From NCBI GenBank assembly GCA_937876465.1, contig CALEHV010000040.1, positions 1-62,271 of the forward strand: a DNA stretch of 62,271 nucleotides, written 5' to 3'. The notes below the pieces were generated by a model. It had not been told where the DNA came from. It did no database searches and saw nothing but the letters and a program-made list of their open reading frames with translations. Source of the stretch: an uncultured Bacillota bacterium. Lineage in GTDB: Bacteria; Bacillota_I; Bacilli_A; RFN20; CAG-826. Both the position numbers and the translations under genes were made by a program. Shown here in pieces: positions 27,520-34,500 of this stretch (within the stretch, counting starts at the first letter, position 1; the number at the start of each line of letters is the position of its first letter).

Positions 27520-28425
27520 ATGATTTACGACTCAATTATTATTGGTGGTGGTGCTGCCGGAATGTCTACTGCGTTATATCTTCTTAGAAATAACAAAACA
27601 GTTCTCATTCTTGAAAAAGAAAATTTCGGTGGTCAAATCGCCAATTCTCCTAAAGTTGAAAACTTTCCATCAATTAAGGAGATCTCTGGATTAAATTTCT
27701 CTGATAATTTATTTGAGCAAATCAATGCACTTGGAGTCGAATTTGAACTTGAAGATGCCGAATCTATTACTAAAGATGAAAACGGCATCTTCAAAGTTGT
27801 CACAAACTATAATGAATACCAAGCTAAAACAGTTGTTCTAGCAAATGGCGTTAAACACAGACTAATGAACCTTCCAAAAGAACAAGATTTAATTGGAAAC
27901 GGAATTAGCTTCTGCGCAGTATGTGATGGACCTATGCTAAAAGGAAAAGAAGCTTACTTAATTGGAGATGCAAATACAGCACTTCAGTATGCAATGCTTC
28001 TATCCGACTACTGCACTAAAGTTCATATGTTTACATTATTCGATCATTTCTTTGGAGATAAGGTTCTTATCGATAAAGTTAACAACAATGAGCGAATTAT
28101 TGTTACTCATAACATGAACTTAGTCGAATACAAGGGTGAGGAAAAACTTACTGGTTTAATATTTGAAAACACGCAAGACAAAACCAGAAGAGAATTTGAA
28201 ACAGATAATGTCTTCGTATGCATTGGTCAAATTCCACAAAATGATAAGTTTGCCGACTTGCTCGTATTAGAAAAAGGATATGTAGTTACAAACGAATCAA
28301 TGGAAACAAAAACAGCTGGTTTATATGCTGTTGGAGATACAAGAAAAAAAGACGTCCGTCAACTCGTCACTGCATGCAATGACGGAGCGATAGCCGCCTT
28401 ATCAATTATTCGTTATATTGCTTAA
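27520..28425 (+). CDS. Thioredoxin-reductase-like flavoprotein lacking NADPH motifs
   Basis: A 301-residue protein. FAD site GGGAAG is near residues 9-14 and the redox pair CAVC at 132-135. A C-terminal FAD motif GLYAVGDTR and the tail AIAALS are as in TrxB. The NADPH domain is altered: where TrxB has GGGDSA the sequence reads IGDANTA (148-154), and the HRRxxxR motif is replaced by FTLFDHFF. Loss of both motifs is the mark of ferredoxin-dependent flavin thioredoxin reductases described in clostridia. It begins 1 base after the nrdD stop (RBS GAAGGT inside nrdD), so it is co-expressed with it. Its electron donor is inferred, not shown. The ATG at 27520 is chosen by alignment to the FAD motif; a longer frame opens inside nrdD. 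Confidence 0.85.
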   Translation: MIYDSIIIGGGAAGMSTALYLLRNNKTVLILEKENFGGQIANSPKVENFPSIKEISGLNFSDNLFEQINALGVEFELEDAESITKDENGIFKVVTNYNEYQAKTVVLANGVKHRLMNLPKEQDLIGNGISFCAVCDGPMLKGKEAYLIGDANTALQYAMLLSDYCTKVHMFTLFDHFFGDKVLIDKVNNNERIIVTHNMNLVEYKGEEKLTGLIFENTQDKTRREFETDNVFVCIGQIPQNDKFADLLVLEKGYVVTNESMETKTAGLYAVGDTRKKDVRQLVTACNDGAIAALSIIRYIA

Positions 28426-29105
28426 TATCCACGCAATTCTACATTATTTATAGTCTTACGTAGAATATCTCTATAATATAAAGCCTTTGTCTCATCAACG
28501 GGATGAAGGCTTTTTTCTATGACACCTTCACGATATACAAATTTTTGAAGATACACCTTCTTTGCGCCCTTAAGTAATTGGCCAATTTTAATGATGTCAT
28601 CTTCGTTATGGTGCTCAGCTAATAATGTTGTTCTAAATTCGTAATCAACTTTTCCTTGTTTTAAAAGATTGATTGTTTCTTTAACTAATTCAAAGTTACC
28701 ATTTACACCAGTTGTTAAAGGATATCTATCAAACGAATTTTTAATATCCATTGCGACATAATCCAATAACTTTTCATCAATCAATTCTTTTACTAATTTT
28801 GGGTTAGTGCCATTTGTGTCTAATTTTACTTTGTAACCGAGTTGTTTAATTTTGATAATTCTATCTTTCAATTCAGGCATTAATGTAGGTTCGCCACCTG
28901 TTATAACAACTGCATCAATTAAACCTTTACGAGATTCTAAGTAAGAATAAATTTCGTCAAATGGAATTTTTTCTTTTGCATCTACAACCGTCTCGATATT
29001 GTGGCAGAATGGACATCTAAAATTACATCCAGGCGAAAATAAAACAATAGACACCATTTCGTCGTAGTCTAATAAAGAAAATTTGTCTATTCCTGTGAAT
29101 TCCAT
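28422..29105 (-). CDS. nrdG: Anaerobic ribonucleotide reductase activating protein (radical SAM)
   Basis: A 227-residue radical-SAM enzyme that installs the glycyl radical in NrdD using SAM and a 4Fe-4S cluster. The cluster motif CNFRCPFC (Cys27, Cys31, Cys34) is near the N-terminus, and GGEPTL for SAM binding is at about 75-80. The size and the N-terminal LLDYD start resemble the longer NrdG2 type. A longer frame begins at 29120, but its ATG is part of the ATGTATAAT promoter sequence. The -10 box TATAAT lies 6 nt before the ATG at 29105, so that start is chosen. The gene is convergent with the flavoprotein gene, and the two share TTAA as stops. Confidence 0.92.
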   Translation of the reverse strand: MEFTGIDKFSLLDYDEMVSIVLFSPGCNFRCPFCHNIETVVDAKEKIPFDEIYSYLESRKGLIDAVVITGGEPTLMPELKDRIIKIKQLGYKVKLDTNGTNPKLVKELIDEKLLDYVAMDIKNSFDRYPLTTGVNGNFELVKETINLLKQGKVDYEFRTTLLAEHHNEDDIIKIGQLLKGAKKVYLQKFVYREGVIEKSLHPVDETKALYYRDILRKTINNVELRGY

Positions 29106-29111
29106 ATCATT

Positions 29112-29117
29112 ATTATA
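29112..29117 (-). promoter_or_regulatory. -10 box of nrdG deciding its start
   Basis: Minus-strand TATAAT, 6 nt before the ATG at 29105. The upstream in-frame ATG (29120) directly precedes the box and cannot be on the transcript. Confidence 0.65.
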
Positions 29118-29172
29118 CATTTAAATACGTAAATATTACTATGTAAGGTGAAACATTTGATAGAATAGAGAC

Positions 29173-29961
29173 ATGATAATTAAAGAATTTGTTAAAAACC
29201 GTAAAGAAGAATTAAAAAATGAATTTGCTAAATTAGGCACCTCTAAGAAATTTGTTATTGTTCAAATGAACGAAGATCCTGCAAGTTGCGCTTATATTAA
29301 AGGCAAATTAAAAGATGCTGCAGAATTGGGGGTAAATGCCGAACTAAGAAAATTCCCGTTAGATTTTTCTGAAGTTGAATTGTTAGAAGAAATTGAAAAG
29401 TTGAATAAAGATGATTCAGTCGCAGGCTTTATTGTTCAAATGCCGCTTCCAAAACAAATTAACGAGGAAACAGTTAAGCTAGCAATTAATCCTGCTAAAG
29501 ATGTTGATGGCTTCCATCCATTAAGTTCTTTAGATCCATGTACTCCAGCAGGAATTATGAATTACCTAGATTTTATGAAAATAGAATTGCTTGGTAAAAA
29601 TGCGGTAGTAATAGGAAGAAGTAACATTGTTGGAAAACCAATGGCAAAATTACTTCTTAAGAGAAGCTGCAACGTAACTGTTTTGCATTCCAAAACATCT
29701 TTTGAAGATATGCATCGTTATATAAAATATGCAGACATTATTGTTGTTGCAGTTGGCAAGATGCATTTATTGGATAATAAATTTGAATATAAACCAAGTG
29801 CAGTTTTGGTTGATGTTGGTATTAATAGAGCAGAAGATGGTTTACACGGTGATGCATTGCCAAATCTTCCAGTTGCATTGCAAACACCAGTTCCAGGTGG
29901 AGTCGGTTTATTAACCCGACTTGCTTTATATGAAAATTTCTTAAAAATACTTAAAAAATAA
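29173..29961 (+). CDS. folD: Methylenetetrahydrofolate dehydrogenase / cyclohydrolase FolD
   Basis: A 262-residue bifunctional enzyme of one-carbon metabolism, interconverting methylene-, methenyl- and formyl-tetrahydrofolate with NADP. YIKGKLKDAAELG carries the conserved Tyr and Lys of the active site (Lys near 44), GFIVQMPLPKQI is the family signature, NADP site GRSNIVGKP lies near 155, and PGGVGLLTR closes the domain. Length is slightly short of the usual 280-290. TAGAAT (29161-29166) lies 6 nt before the ATG and there is no Shine-Dalgarno. The adjacent nrdG is divergent. Transcription probably ends at the hairpin at 30001-30030, inside the convergent gene. Confidence 0.93.
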   Translation: MIIKEFVKNRKEELKNEFAKLGTSKKFVIVQMNEDPASCAYIKGKLKDAAELGVNAELRKFPLDFSEVELLEEIEKLNKDDSVAGFIVQMPLPKQINEETVKLAINPAKDVDGFHPLSSLDPCTPAGIMNYLDFMKIELLGKNAVVIGRSNIVGKPMAKLLLKRSCNVTVLHSKTSFEDMHRYIKYADIIVVAVGKMHLLDNKFEYKPSAVLVDVGINRAEDGLHGDALPNLPVALQTPVPGGVGLLTRLALYENFLKILKK

Positions 29962-29966
29962 ATCTT

Positions 29967-31355
29967 TTATACTTTATATAAAGTATAGTTTAAAACATTT
30001 AAACGAGTGCCTTGGTACTCGTTTTCTTTTGCGCCATTTGTAATTAAATTATTGATCTCGTTAAACACTTCATTTTCAATATTAGGGTTGACGCAAAAAT
30101 CTATAAATCCTCGTTCAGATTTTTTCAATGTTTCGAGTGCTGCATTAGCTTCTTCAACAGTATCTAGAAGAAGGTCATATTCCTTATCTTGATAAGTATA
30201 TTTTCTAGCTGAATAGTAAGAATAATTAGATTTTGTTGCGTAATTTAAATCCTGCCAGTTGGTATTCTCGTATGTATACATCAAAGCTTTGCTTGCAAAA
30301 AAGTAAGTATGAGTAAGAACGTAATAATTTGTATTCGGGACATTGATGTGACTCCATGTAGGACATGCTAAATACCATTTATTATCTTTAGTATTTTTGA
30401 AATATGTATAACCATGTCCAGCAACACTTCTAGATTTCCAATCTTTTGCAGTGTAATGAGTTCCTGTGCCTCTAACTATTTCAATTCCTTCCATTCTTCC
30501 TAATAAAGTTGCAAGTTTTGCATAGCCATCGCAAACAACTAAGTTATTATCAAAATAACCTTCGAGGAAAAATGCTTTATAACCTGCACAAGTTTCATCA
30601 GGGTATATATCTGGATTTGGTGGTTCAGGATATTCTAAAGCCTCGTAATCGTATTGGCACGTGCTGATTATTAAATCATAAATTGATGCCATTTTTTCCT
30701 CACTAGAAGCAGTAGATAAGACATTATGTCTTAATAAATCTTTTGCTTGGTCGTAGTAATAATCCGCTGGACTATATTCGATTGGATTTACTCTATAACC
30801 GTGTTCTGCTGCGTACCAAAGTTGTTGTGTAGTTGCGACATCAACTATAGGTTTCGAAGGGTCATCAGTTGCAAAATTATTCCAACTGTCATCTCTATCT
30901 CCAGCAAATTTAAAATCAATAATTTGATTTAATTGCTCTTTAGTCTCTTCAGTATCTTTGTATGCATTTTTATAAAAAGTTAATTGAAATCTCCAAACAT
31001 TATTTTTTATTGTTTGGGCGTTCATTCCCATAACGCTATTTACAAGTTCTCCATACCAGTAAAGATAATTTAATTCTTCTTTTAAAACCTTGTTTCTTGT
31101 TGACCAAACATAGTTGTTTAAAGTTATATCGAAATATTCTATTTTGTAGAATGCACAGTAGTCTACTGCTGCGCTCAATTCTTTCATGTTGCTAACAGTA
31201 AAACTTGGTTTAACCAATTTGTTTGTATAACGATAATTTCTTTCGTCATTACTATCAGTTACATCTGGTTCAGAAGGTGTTGGCAAAGGTATATCTTTAT
31301 CACAACCTGTAAGTGGTAATAATAGAAAAGGTAATAATAGAATTAGTTTTTTCAT
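29967..31355 (-). CDS. Lipoprotein with transglutaminase-like domain
   Basis: A 462-residue lipoprotein, lipobox Cys18 (LTGC). An N-terminal helical region of about 200 residues precedes a transglutaminase-like core: VCDGYAKL with nucleophile Cys275, then GHGYTYF with His314, then WYLACPTW. In typical members the last motif is DPTW, so the third catalytic residue is Cys331 instead of Asp. It may be an altered peptidase or peptidoglycan-acting enzyme, or inactive. The longer frame starts 32 codons upstream, but the -10 box TATAAT ends 6 nt before the ATG at 31355, which also gives a clean signal peptide. The gene is divergent from the glycosyltransferase at 31383. Confidence 0.75.
   Translation of the reverse strand: MKKLILLLPFLLLPLTGCDKDIPLPTPSEPDVTDSNDERNYRYTNKLVKPSFTVSNMKELSAAVDYCAFYKIEYFDITLNNYVWSTRNKVLKEELNYLYWYGELVNSVMGMNAQTIKNNVWRFQLTFYKNAYKDTEETKEQLNQIIDFKFAGDRDDSWNNFATDDPSKPIVDVATTQQLWYAAEHGYRVNPIEYSPADYYYDQAKDLLRHNVLSTASSEEKMASIYDLIISTCQYDYEALEYPEPPNPDIYPDETCAGYKAFFLEGYFDNNLVVCDGYAKLATLLGRMEGIEIVRGTGTHYTAKDWKSRSVAGHGYTYFKNTKDNKWYLACPTWSHINVPNTNYYVLTHTYFFASKALMYTYENTNWQDLNYATKSNYSYYSARKYTYQDKEYDLLLDTVEEANAALETLKKSERGFIDFCVNPNIENEVFNEINNLITNGAKENEYQGTRLNVLNYTLYKV
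30001..30030 (+). terminator. folD terminator inside the convergent gene
   Basis: AAACGAGTGCC (30001-30011) pairs with GGTACTCGTTT (30014-30024) over 11 bp including one G-U pair, followed by TTTTCTTTT. It lies within the last codons of the minus-strand lipoprotein gene. Confidence 0.75.
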
Positions 31356-31361
31356 GCACAT

Positions 31362-31371
31362 ATTATATAAT
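31362..31371. promoter_or_regulatory. Overlapping divergent -10 boxes
   Basis: ATTATATAAT serves both strands: minus TATAAT (31367-31362) lies 6 nt before the ATG at 31355, and plus TATAAT (31366-31371) lies 11 nt before the ATG at 31383. RNA polymerase could not open both at once. Confidence 0.6.
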
Positions 31372-31382
31372 GATTGTGATTT

Positions 31383-32570
31383 ATGAGAATACTTTTGGTA
31401 AGCCAATATTATTATCCTGAACGTAATTCTGTTAGTGAAATTGCTGAGCATCTAGTAAAGCTTGGTCACAAAGTAACTGTACTTACTGGAAAACCAAATT
31501 ACGGTTTTGGTTTTGTTTTGCCAGAGTATAAAAAAGTAAAATATGAAGAAATCAACGGCGTTAAAATTCATAGAGTAAATTTGGTTCCGAGAAAGAACAC
31601 CTCTATTGGAACTGCAAGAAACTATTTATCTTTTCATCGAAACGCAAAAAGATTCATCAGACATTTCAAAGAAAAATTTGATATTGTATTATCTGTTTCT
31701 TTATCGCCAGTTATTTCAATTGCTCCTGCATGTTTGTATGCAAAAAAGAACAATGTGCCACACATTTTATTTTGCGAAGATTTATGGCCAGAATCCGTTG
31801 TTGCTACCAAGGCATTTAAAAAGAATTCTTTAGCATACAAATTGATATATAAATGGAGTAAGTCTTTATACGAAAAATGTGATGAAATTATTATTACTTC
31901 TCCTTCTTTTAAAGAATATTTTAATGATGTTTTGCAGATAAAAACCAAGCAATTCCCATATATTAATCAACCAGTTCTAGAAAATTTTGAAGAAAAAGAA
32001 TTAGCGGTTGAATATAGCAATAAGGTTAATTTTGTATATGGTGGAAATATTGGAAAACTTCAATTATGCGACAAAATGATCGAGGCAATGAAACTTTTAG
32101 AAAACGAAGATGTTTGTTTGCATTTAATAGGAAACGGAAGCGAATGCGAAAATATCAAAAATTTAATTGAACAATCTAAAACCAAAAACGTCAAATATCA
32201 TGGTGTTGTTTCTCCAGAAGAAATTAGTAATTTTTATAAAAATGCAGATGCTCTAATTGTTCCTTTAGCAAACGAAGGTTATGTTGGCAAAACAATACCT
32301 AATAAAGCTATTCAATATTTGAAATATGGAAAACCAATAGTAGGCATTATTTCTAACGACGCAAAAGAATTGCTTGAGAAGGCTAATGGATCGATATTCG
32401 CGGATGAAAATCCTGAAAGTATTGCTTCCGCTTTTAAAAAGATTTGTGAACTATCTGAAAAAGAAAAGAACGATATGGGCAATAATAACAAATTGTTCTT
32501 TGAATCCAATTTAATTGTTGATATACTGGTTAAGAAAATTGAAACAGAATTAAAAAAATATATTAAATAA
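31383..32570 (+). CDS. Glycosyltransferase family 4 (WbuB-like)
   Basis: A 395-residue GT-B-fold glycosyltransferase. The N-terminal part (QYYYPERNSVSEIAEHLVKLGH, here only its recognisable core YYYPE and the GH turn are quoted) and VLTGKPNY match the WbuB-like GT4 group used in O-antigen or capsule synthesis. The sugar-nucleotide domain has NFVYGGNIGKLQ near 217-228 and a late GKPIVG segment with the E-x7-E-type acidic region around 295-320. The acceptor is unknown. The -10 box ends 11 nt before the ATG, and there is no Shine-Dalgarno. Its stop lies 1 base from that of the convergent glycosyltransferase at 32571. Confidence 0.75.
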   Translation: MRILLVSQYYYPERNSVSEIAEHLVKLGHKVTVLTGKPNYGFGFVLPEYKKVKYEEINGVKIHRVNLVPRKNTSIGTARNYLSFHRNAKRFIRHFKEKFDIVLSVSLSPVISIAPACLYAKKNNVPHILFCEDLWPESVVATKAFKKNSLAYKLIYKWSKSLYEKCDEIIITSPSFKEYFNDVLQIKTKQFPYINQPVLENFEEKELAVEYSNKVNFVYGGNIGKLQLCDKMIEAMKLLENEDVCLHLIGNGSECENIKNLIEQSKTKNVKYHGVVSPEEISNFYKNADALIVPLANEGYVGKTIPNKAIQYLKYGKPIVGIISNDAKELLEKANGSIFADENPESIASAFKKICELSEKEKNDMGNNNKLFFESNLIVDILVKKIETELKKYIK

Positions 32571-33653
32571 TTAATTATTTAATATATCTAAATGATCAAG
32601 CACCATCTTCTCAACGGTGTTTTCTTTTGCTGTAGAAATGCATGCTTCAAAGGTACATTGATCAATCTTTTTAAGTGCATTATTTATTGAGGCTTTACTA
32701 ACTTCATTAATCAAGAATCCATTATTCTCATCGTTAATAAGTTTTAAAGACGAATTAACATTTTTTGTAGATATTACAGGCAAGCCTTGAGACATTGCTT
32801 CGTTAACAACATGTCCATAGATGTCTTCATTGCTTGGAAAAATAAATGCTTTTGAAAATCTGTAAATTTCAAATTGCTGTTTTCTATTTAAGTAGCCCAT
32901 TAATTTGATGTTCTTAACAGATCTTTTTTGAATAAGATTTTCAAGTTTTTTATGTTGCGGTCCTTCGCCTATAATAAGTAACATTTTTTGTTCATCTTCA
33001 GGCCAAGATTGAACAAGTTCAACAAAATTTTTCCTTGGTATCAATTGTCCGCAAGAAACATATATTTCGTTTGAATTAATGTTGTATTTATTTTTTAAAT
33101 TATCGATTTCGTCTTGGCTCAAACATTTTAACAAAATCTCATCTTTATAAATGGTGCTATAGGTATAGTTATAAATCTTATCTGTATAGGCACCATAATG
33201 TTTTAAATAGATATTTGATCTTTGATCAGGGGAAATATAGAAGTTTGCTCCTGAGATATATTTTGTTTTTATATTACGTCTGAGTTTTGATTCTTTCTCT
33301 TTTTTGATTCCGCCATTTATGTATAAGCAATACTTAATATTGTTCTTCTTCAAATATTTGATTGCTTCCATTTCTGCAAATGTTGAGTAACCATTCATTA
33401 CAACTAAATCGTATTTATTTGTTTTTAAATGATTTTTGATAGCGTTTGAAAGTATATTTTCGTCTCCGAGTTTTACTCCTTTAATAGAAACTGTTTTGAA
33501 ATCATATTTTGTTTCTGAGTAAAATTCTTTAGTTCTATTGTTAGCTGAATCGCGTTCAAAAATAACAGTTAAGTCGAAATGCTTGGATAATTCATTAAAC
33601 AATCTAACTTTATATGGAGCTGGATGATTAAAGACGAACAAAATCTTTTTCAT
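32571..33653 (-). CDS. Glycosyltransferase (GT-B fold, GT4-like)
   Basis: A 360-residue glycosyltransferase. It starts with ILFVFNHPAPYKVRLF, a common first strand of GT4/GT1-type proteins. The C-terminal domain has SCGQLIPRKNF near 195-205, LLIIGEGPQHKKLE and the IFPSNEDIYGHVVNEAMSQG region (E-x7-E-like motif), with GLPVIST. These place the donor-binding site; donor and acceptor are not identifiable. The longer frame begins with a TTG two codons earlier. The ATG at 33653 is preferred because TATAAT lies 8 nt upstream and there is no Shine-Dalgarno. It is divergent from ung. Confidence 0.72.
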   Translation of the reverse strand: MKKILFVFNHPAPYKVRLFNELSKHFDLTVIFERDSANNRTKEFYSETKYDFKTVSIKGVKLGDENILSNAIKNHLKTNKYDLVVMNGYSTFAEMEAIKYLKKNNIKYCLYINGGIKKEKESKLRRNIKTKYISGANFYISPDQRSNIYLKHYGAYTDKIYNYTYSTIYKDEILLKCLSQDEIDNLKNKYNINSNEIYVSCGQLIPRKNFVELVQSWPEDEQKMLLIIGEGPQHKKLENLIQKRSVKNIKLMGYLNRKQQFEIYRFSKAFIFPSNEDIYGHVVNEAMSQGLPVISTKNVNSSLKLINDENNGFLINEVSKASINNALKKIDQCTFEACISTAKENTVEKMVLDHLDILNN

Positions 33654-33661
33654 ACTCAATA

Positions 33662-33699
33662 ATTATACTTACTTATATCAATTAATTAAATGATATAAT
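33662..33699. promoter_or_regulatory. Divergent promoters for the glycosyltransferase and ung
   Basis: Minus strand: TATAAT (33667-33662), 8 nt before the ATG at 33653. Plus strand: extended -10 TGATATAAT (TATAAT 33694-33699), 6 nt before the ung ATG. Both genes lack a Shine-Dalgarno sequence. Confidence 0.6.
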
Positions 33700-33705
33700 T
33701 GAGAT

Positions 33706-34365
33706 ATGTTAAATGGATGGAAAGAATTTTTTGAAAAGATTGAAAATAAAGAATATTTTGCGTCTTTAAATAATTTTTTAGATGAAGAGTATTCTACAAA
33801 AACAATTTATCCTAAAAGAGAATTAATATATAACGCATTTAACTTAACTAATCCTGAAGATATTAAAGTAGTTATTTTAGGTCAAGATCCATACCATAAT
33901 CCTGGCCAAGCAATGGGCTTATCTTTCTCTGTTCCAGAAGGCGTGAAATTACCGCCATCATTAGTAAACATTTATAAAGAAATAGAAGCTGATTTTGGAT
34001 ATAAAATGAGAAACTCTGGAGATCTTACTTATTTAGCAAAACAAGGTGCGCTTTTAATCAACGCTTACCTTACTGTTATTGAAAATAAACCTTTGTCTCA
34101 TCATAAAAAAGAGTACGAACTTTTAATGAAAGATTTATTTGAATATTTGGATACTTTAAATCAACCGATTGTGTTTATGCTTTGGGGCAATTTTGCAAGA
34201 TCGTATAAGAAATTTATTAATAATAAGAATAGATTGATTTTGGAAAGCGTTCATCCAAGTCCTTTGGGTGCTAATCATGGTGGCTGGTTTGGGTTGCATC
34301 AATTCAAACGTTGCAATGAATATCTAAAGGAAAATAATGTTAACTCTATTGATTGGAAAAATTAG
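33706..34365 (+). CDS. ung: Uracil-DNA glycosylase
   Basis: A 219-residue family-1 UDG, which removes uracil from DNA and starts base-excision repair. The water-activating motif GQDPYHNPGQAMGLSF (Asp61, His64) is intact, and the leucine-loop motif is HPSPLGANHGGWFG with His183. Family length is normal. TATAAT lies 6 nt before the ATG and no ribosome-binding site is visible. The thiT riboswitch promoter begins 2 nt after its stop. Confidence 0.96.
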   Translation: MLNGWKEFFEKIENKEYFASLNNFLDEEYSTKTIYPKRELIYNAFNLTNPEDIKVVILGQDPYHNPGQAMGLSFSVPEGVKLPPSLVNIYKEIEADFGYKMRNSGDLTYLAKQGALLINAYLTVIENKPLSHHKKEYELLMKDLFEYLDTLNQPIVFMLWGNFARSYKKFINNKNRLILESVHPSPLGANHGGWFGLHQFKRCNEYLKENNVNSIDWKN

Positions 34366-34367
34366 TG

Positions 34368-34373
34368 TATAAT
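34368..34373 (+). promoter_or_regulatory. -10 box of the thiT riboswitch transcript
   Basis: TATAAT directly after the ung stop, placing transcription start near 34380, just before the riboswitch. Confidence 0.65.
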
Positions 34374-34380
34374 TAAACTA

Positions 34381-34465
34381 CATCCGGAGCTTCGTTGTCG
34401 AGGCTGAGAGGAATCTAATTGAGGATTCGACGGAACCTGATCCAGGTAATGCTGGCGGAGGTACT
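34381..34465 (+). promoter_or_regulatory. TPP riboswitch (THI element)
   Basis: The conserved pyrimidine-sensor core GGCTGAGAGGA and the pyrophosphate-sensor core ACCTGATCCAGGTAATGCTGGCG are in the right order, separated by a variable stem (AATC/GATT). Binding of thiamine diphosphate would favour the terminator downstream and switch off thiT. It is the only classic riboswitch I can see in the window. Confidence 0.95.
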
Positions 34466-34477
34466 TGTTAGGAAACA

Positions 34478-34500
34478 GCCTCCGAGAGGAGGTGTTTTTT
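34478..34500 (+). terminator. Regulated terminator of the TPP riboswitch, also carrying the thiT Shine-Dalgarno
   Basis: GCCTCC (34478-34483) pairs with GGAGGT (34488-34493) around loop GAGA, followed by six Ts (34495-34500). The 3' arm AGGAGG (34487-34492) is the only ribosome-binding site for thiT, so the same hairpin can stop transcription and hide the Shine-Dalgarno. Confidence 0.8.

Noticed and set aside
29968..29987. 20-bp palindrome TATACTTTATATAAAGTATA after folD as an operator
   Set aside because: It lies between convergent gene ends, where no promoter is expected. AT-rich symmetry at gene ends is common, so it is more likely part of a 3' end.
34465..34500. TTG start for thiT at 34465
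   Set aside because: It lies at the 3' edge of the TPP riboswitch, has no Shine-Dalgarno, and the extra 12 codons would run through the terminator hairpin.
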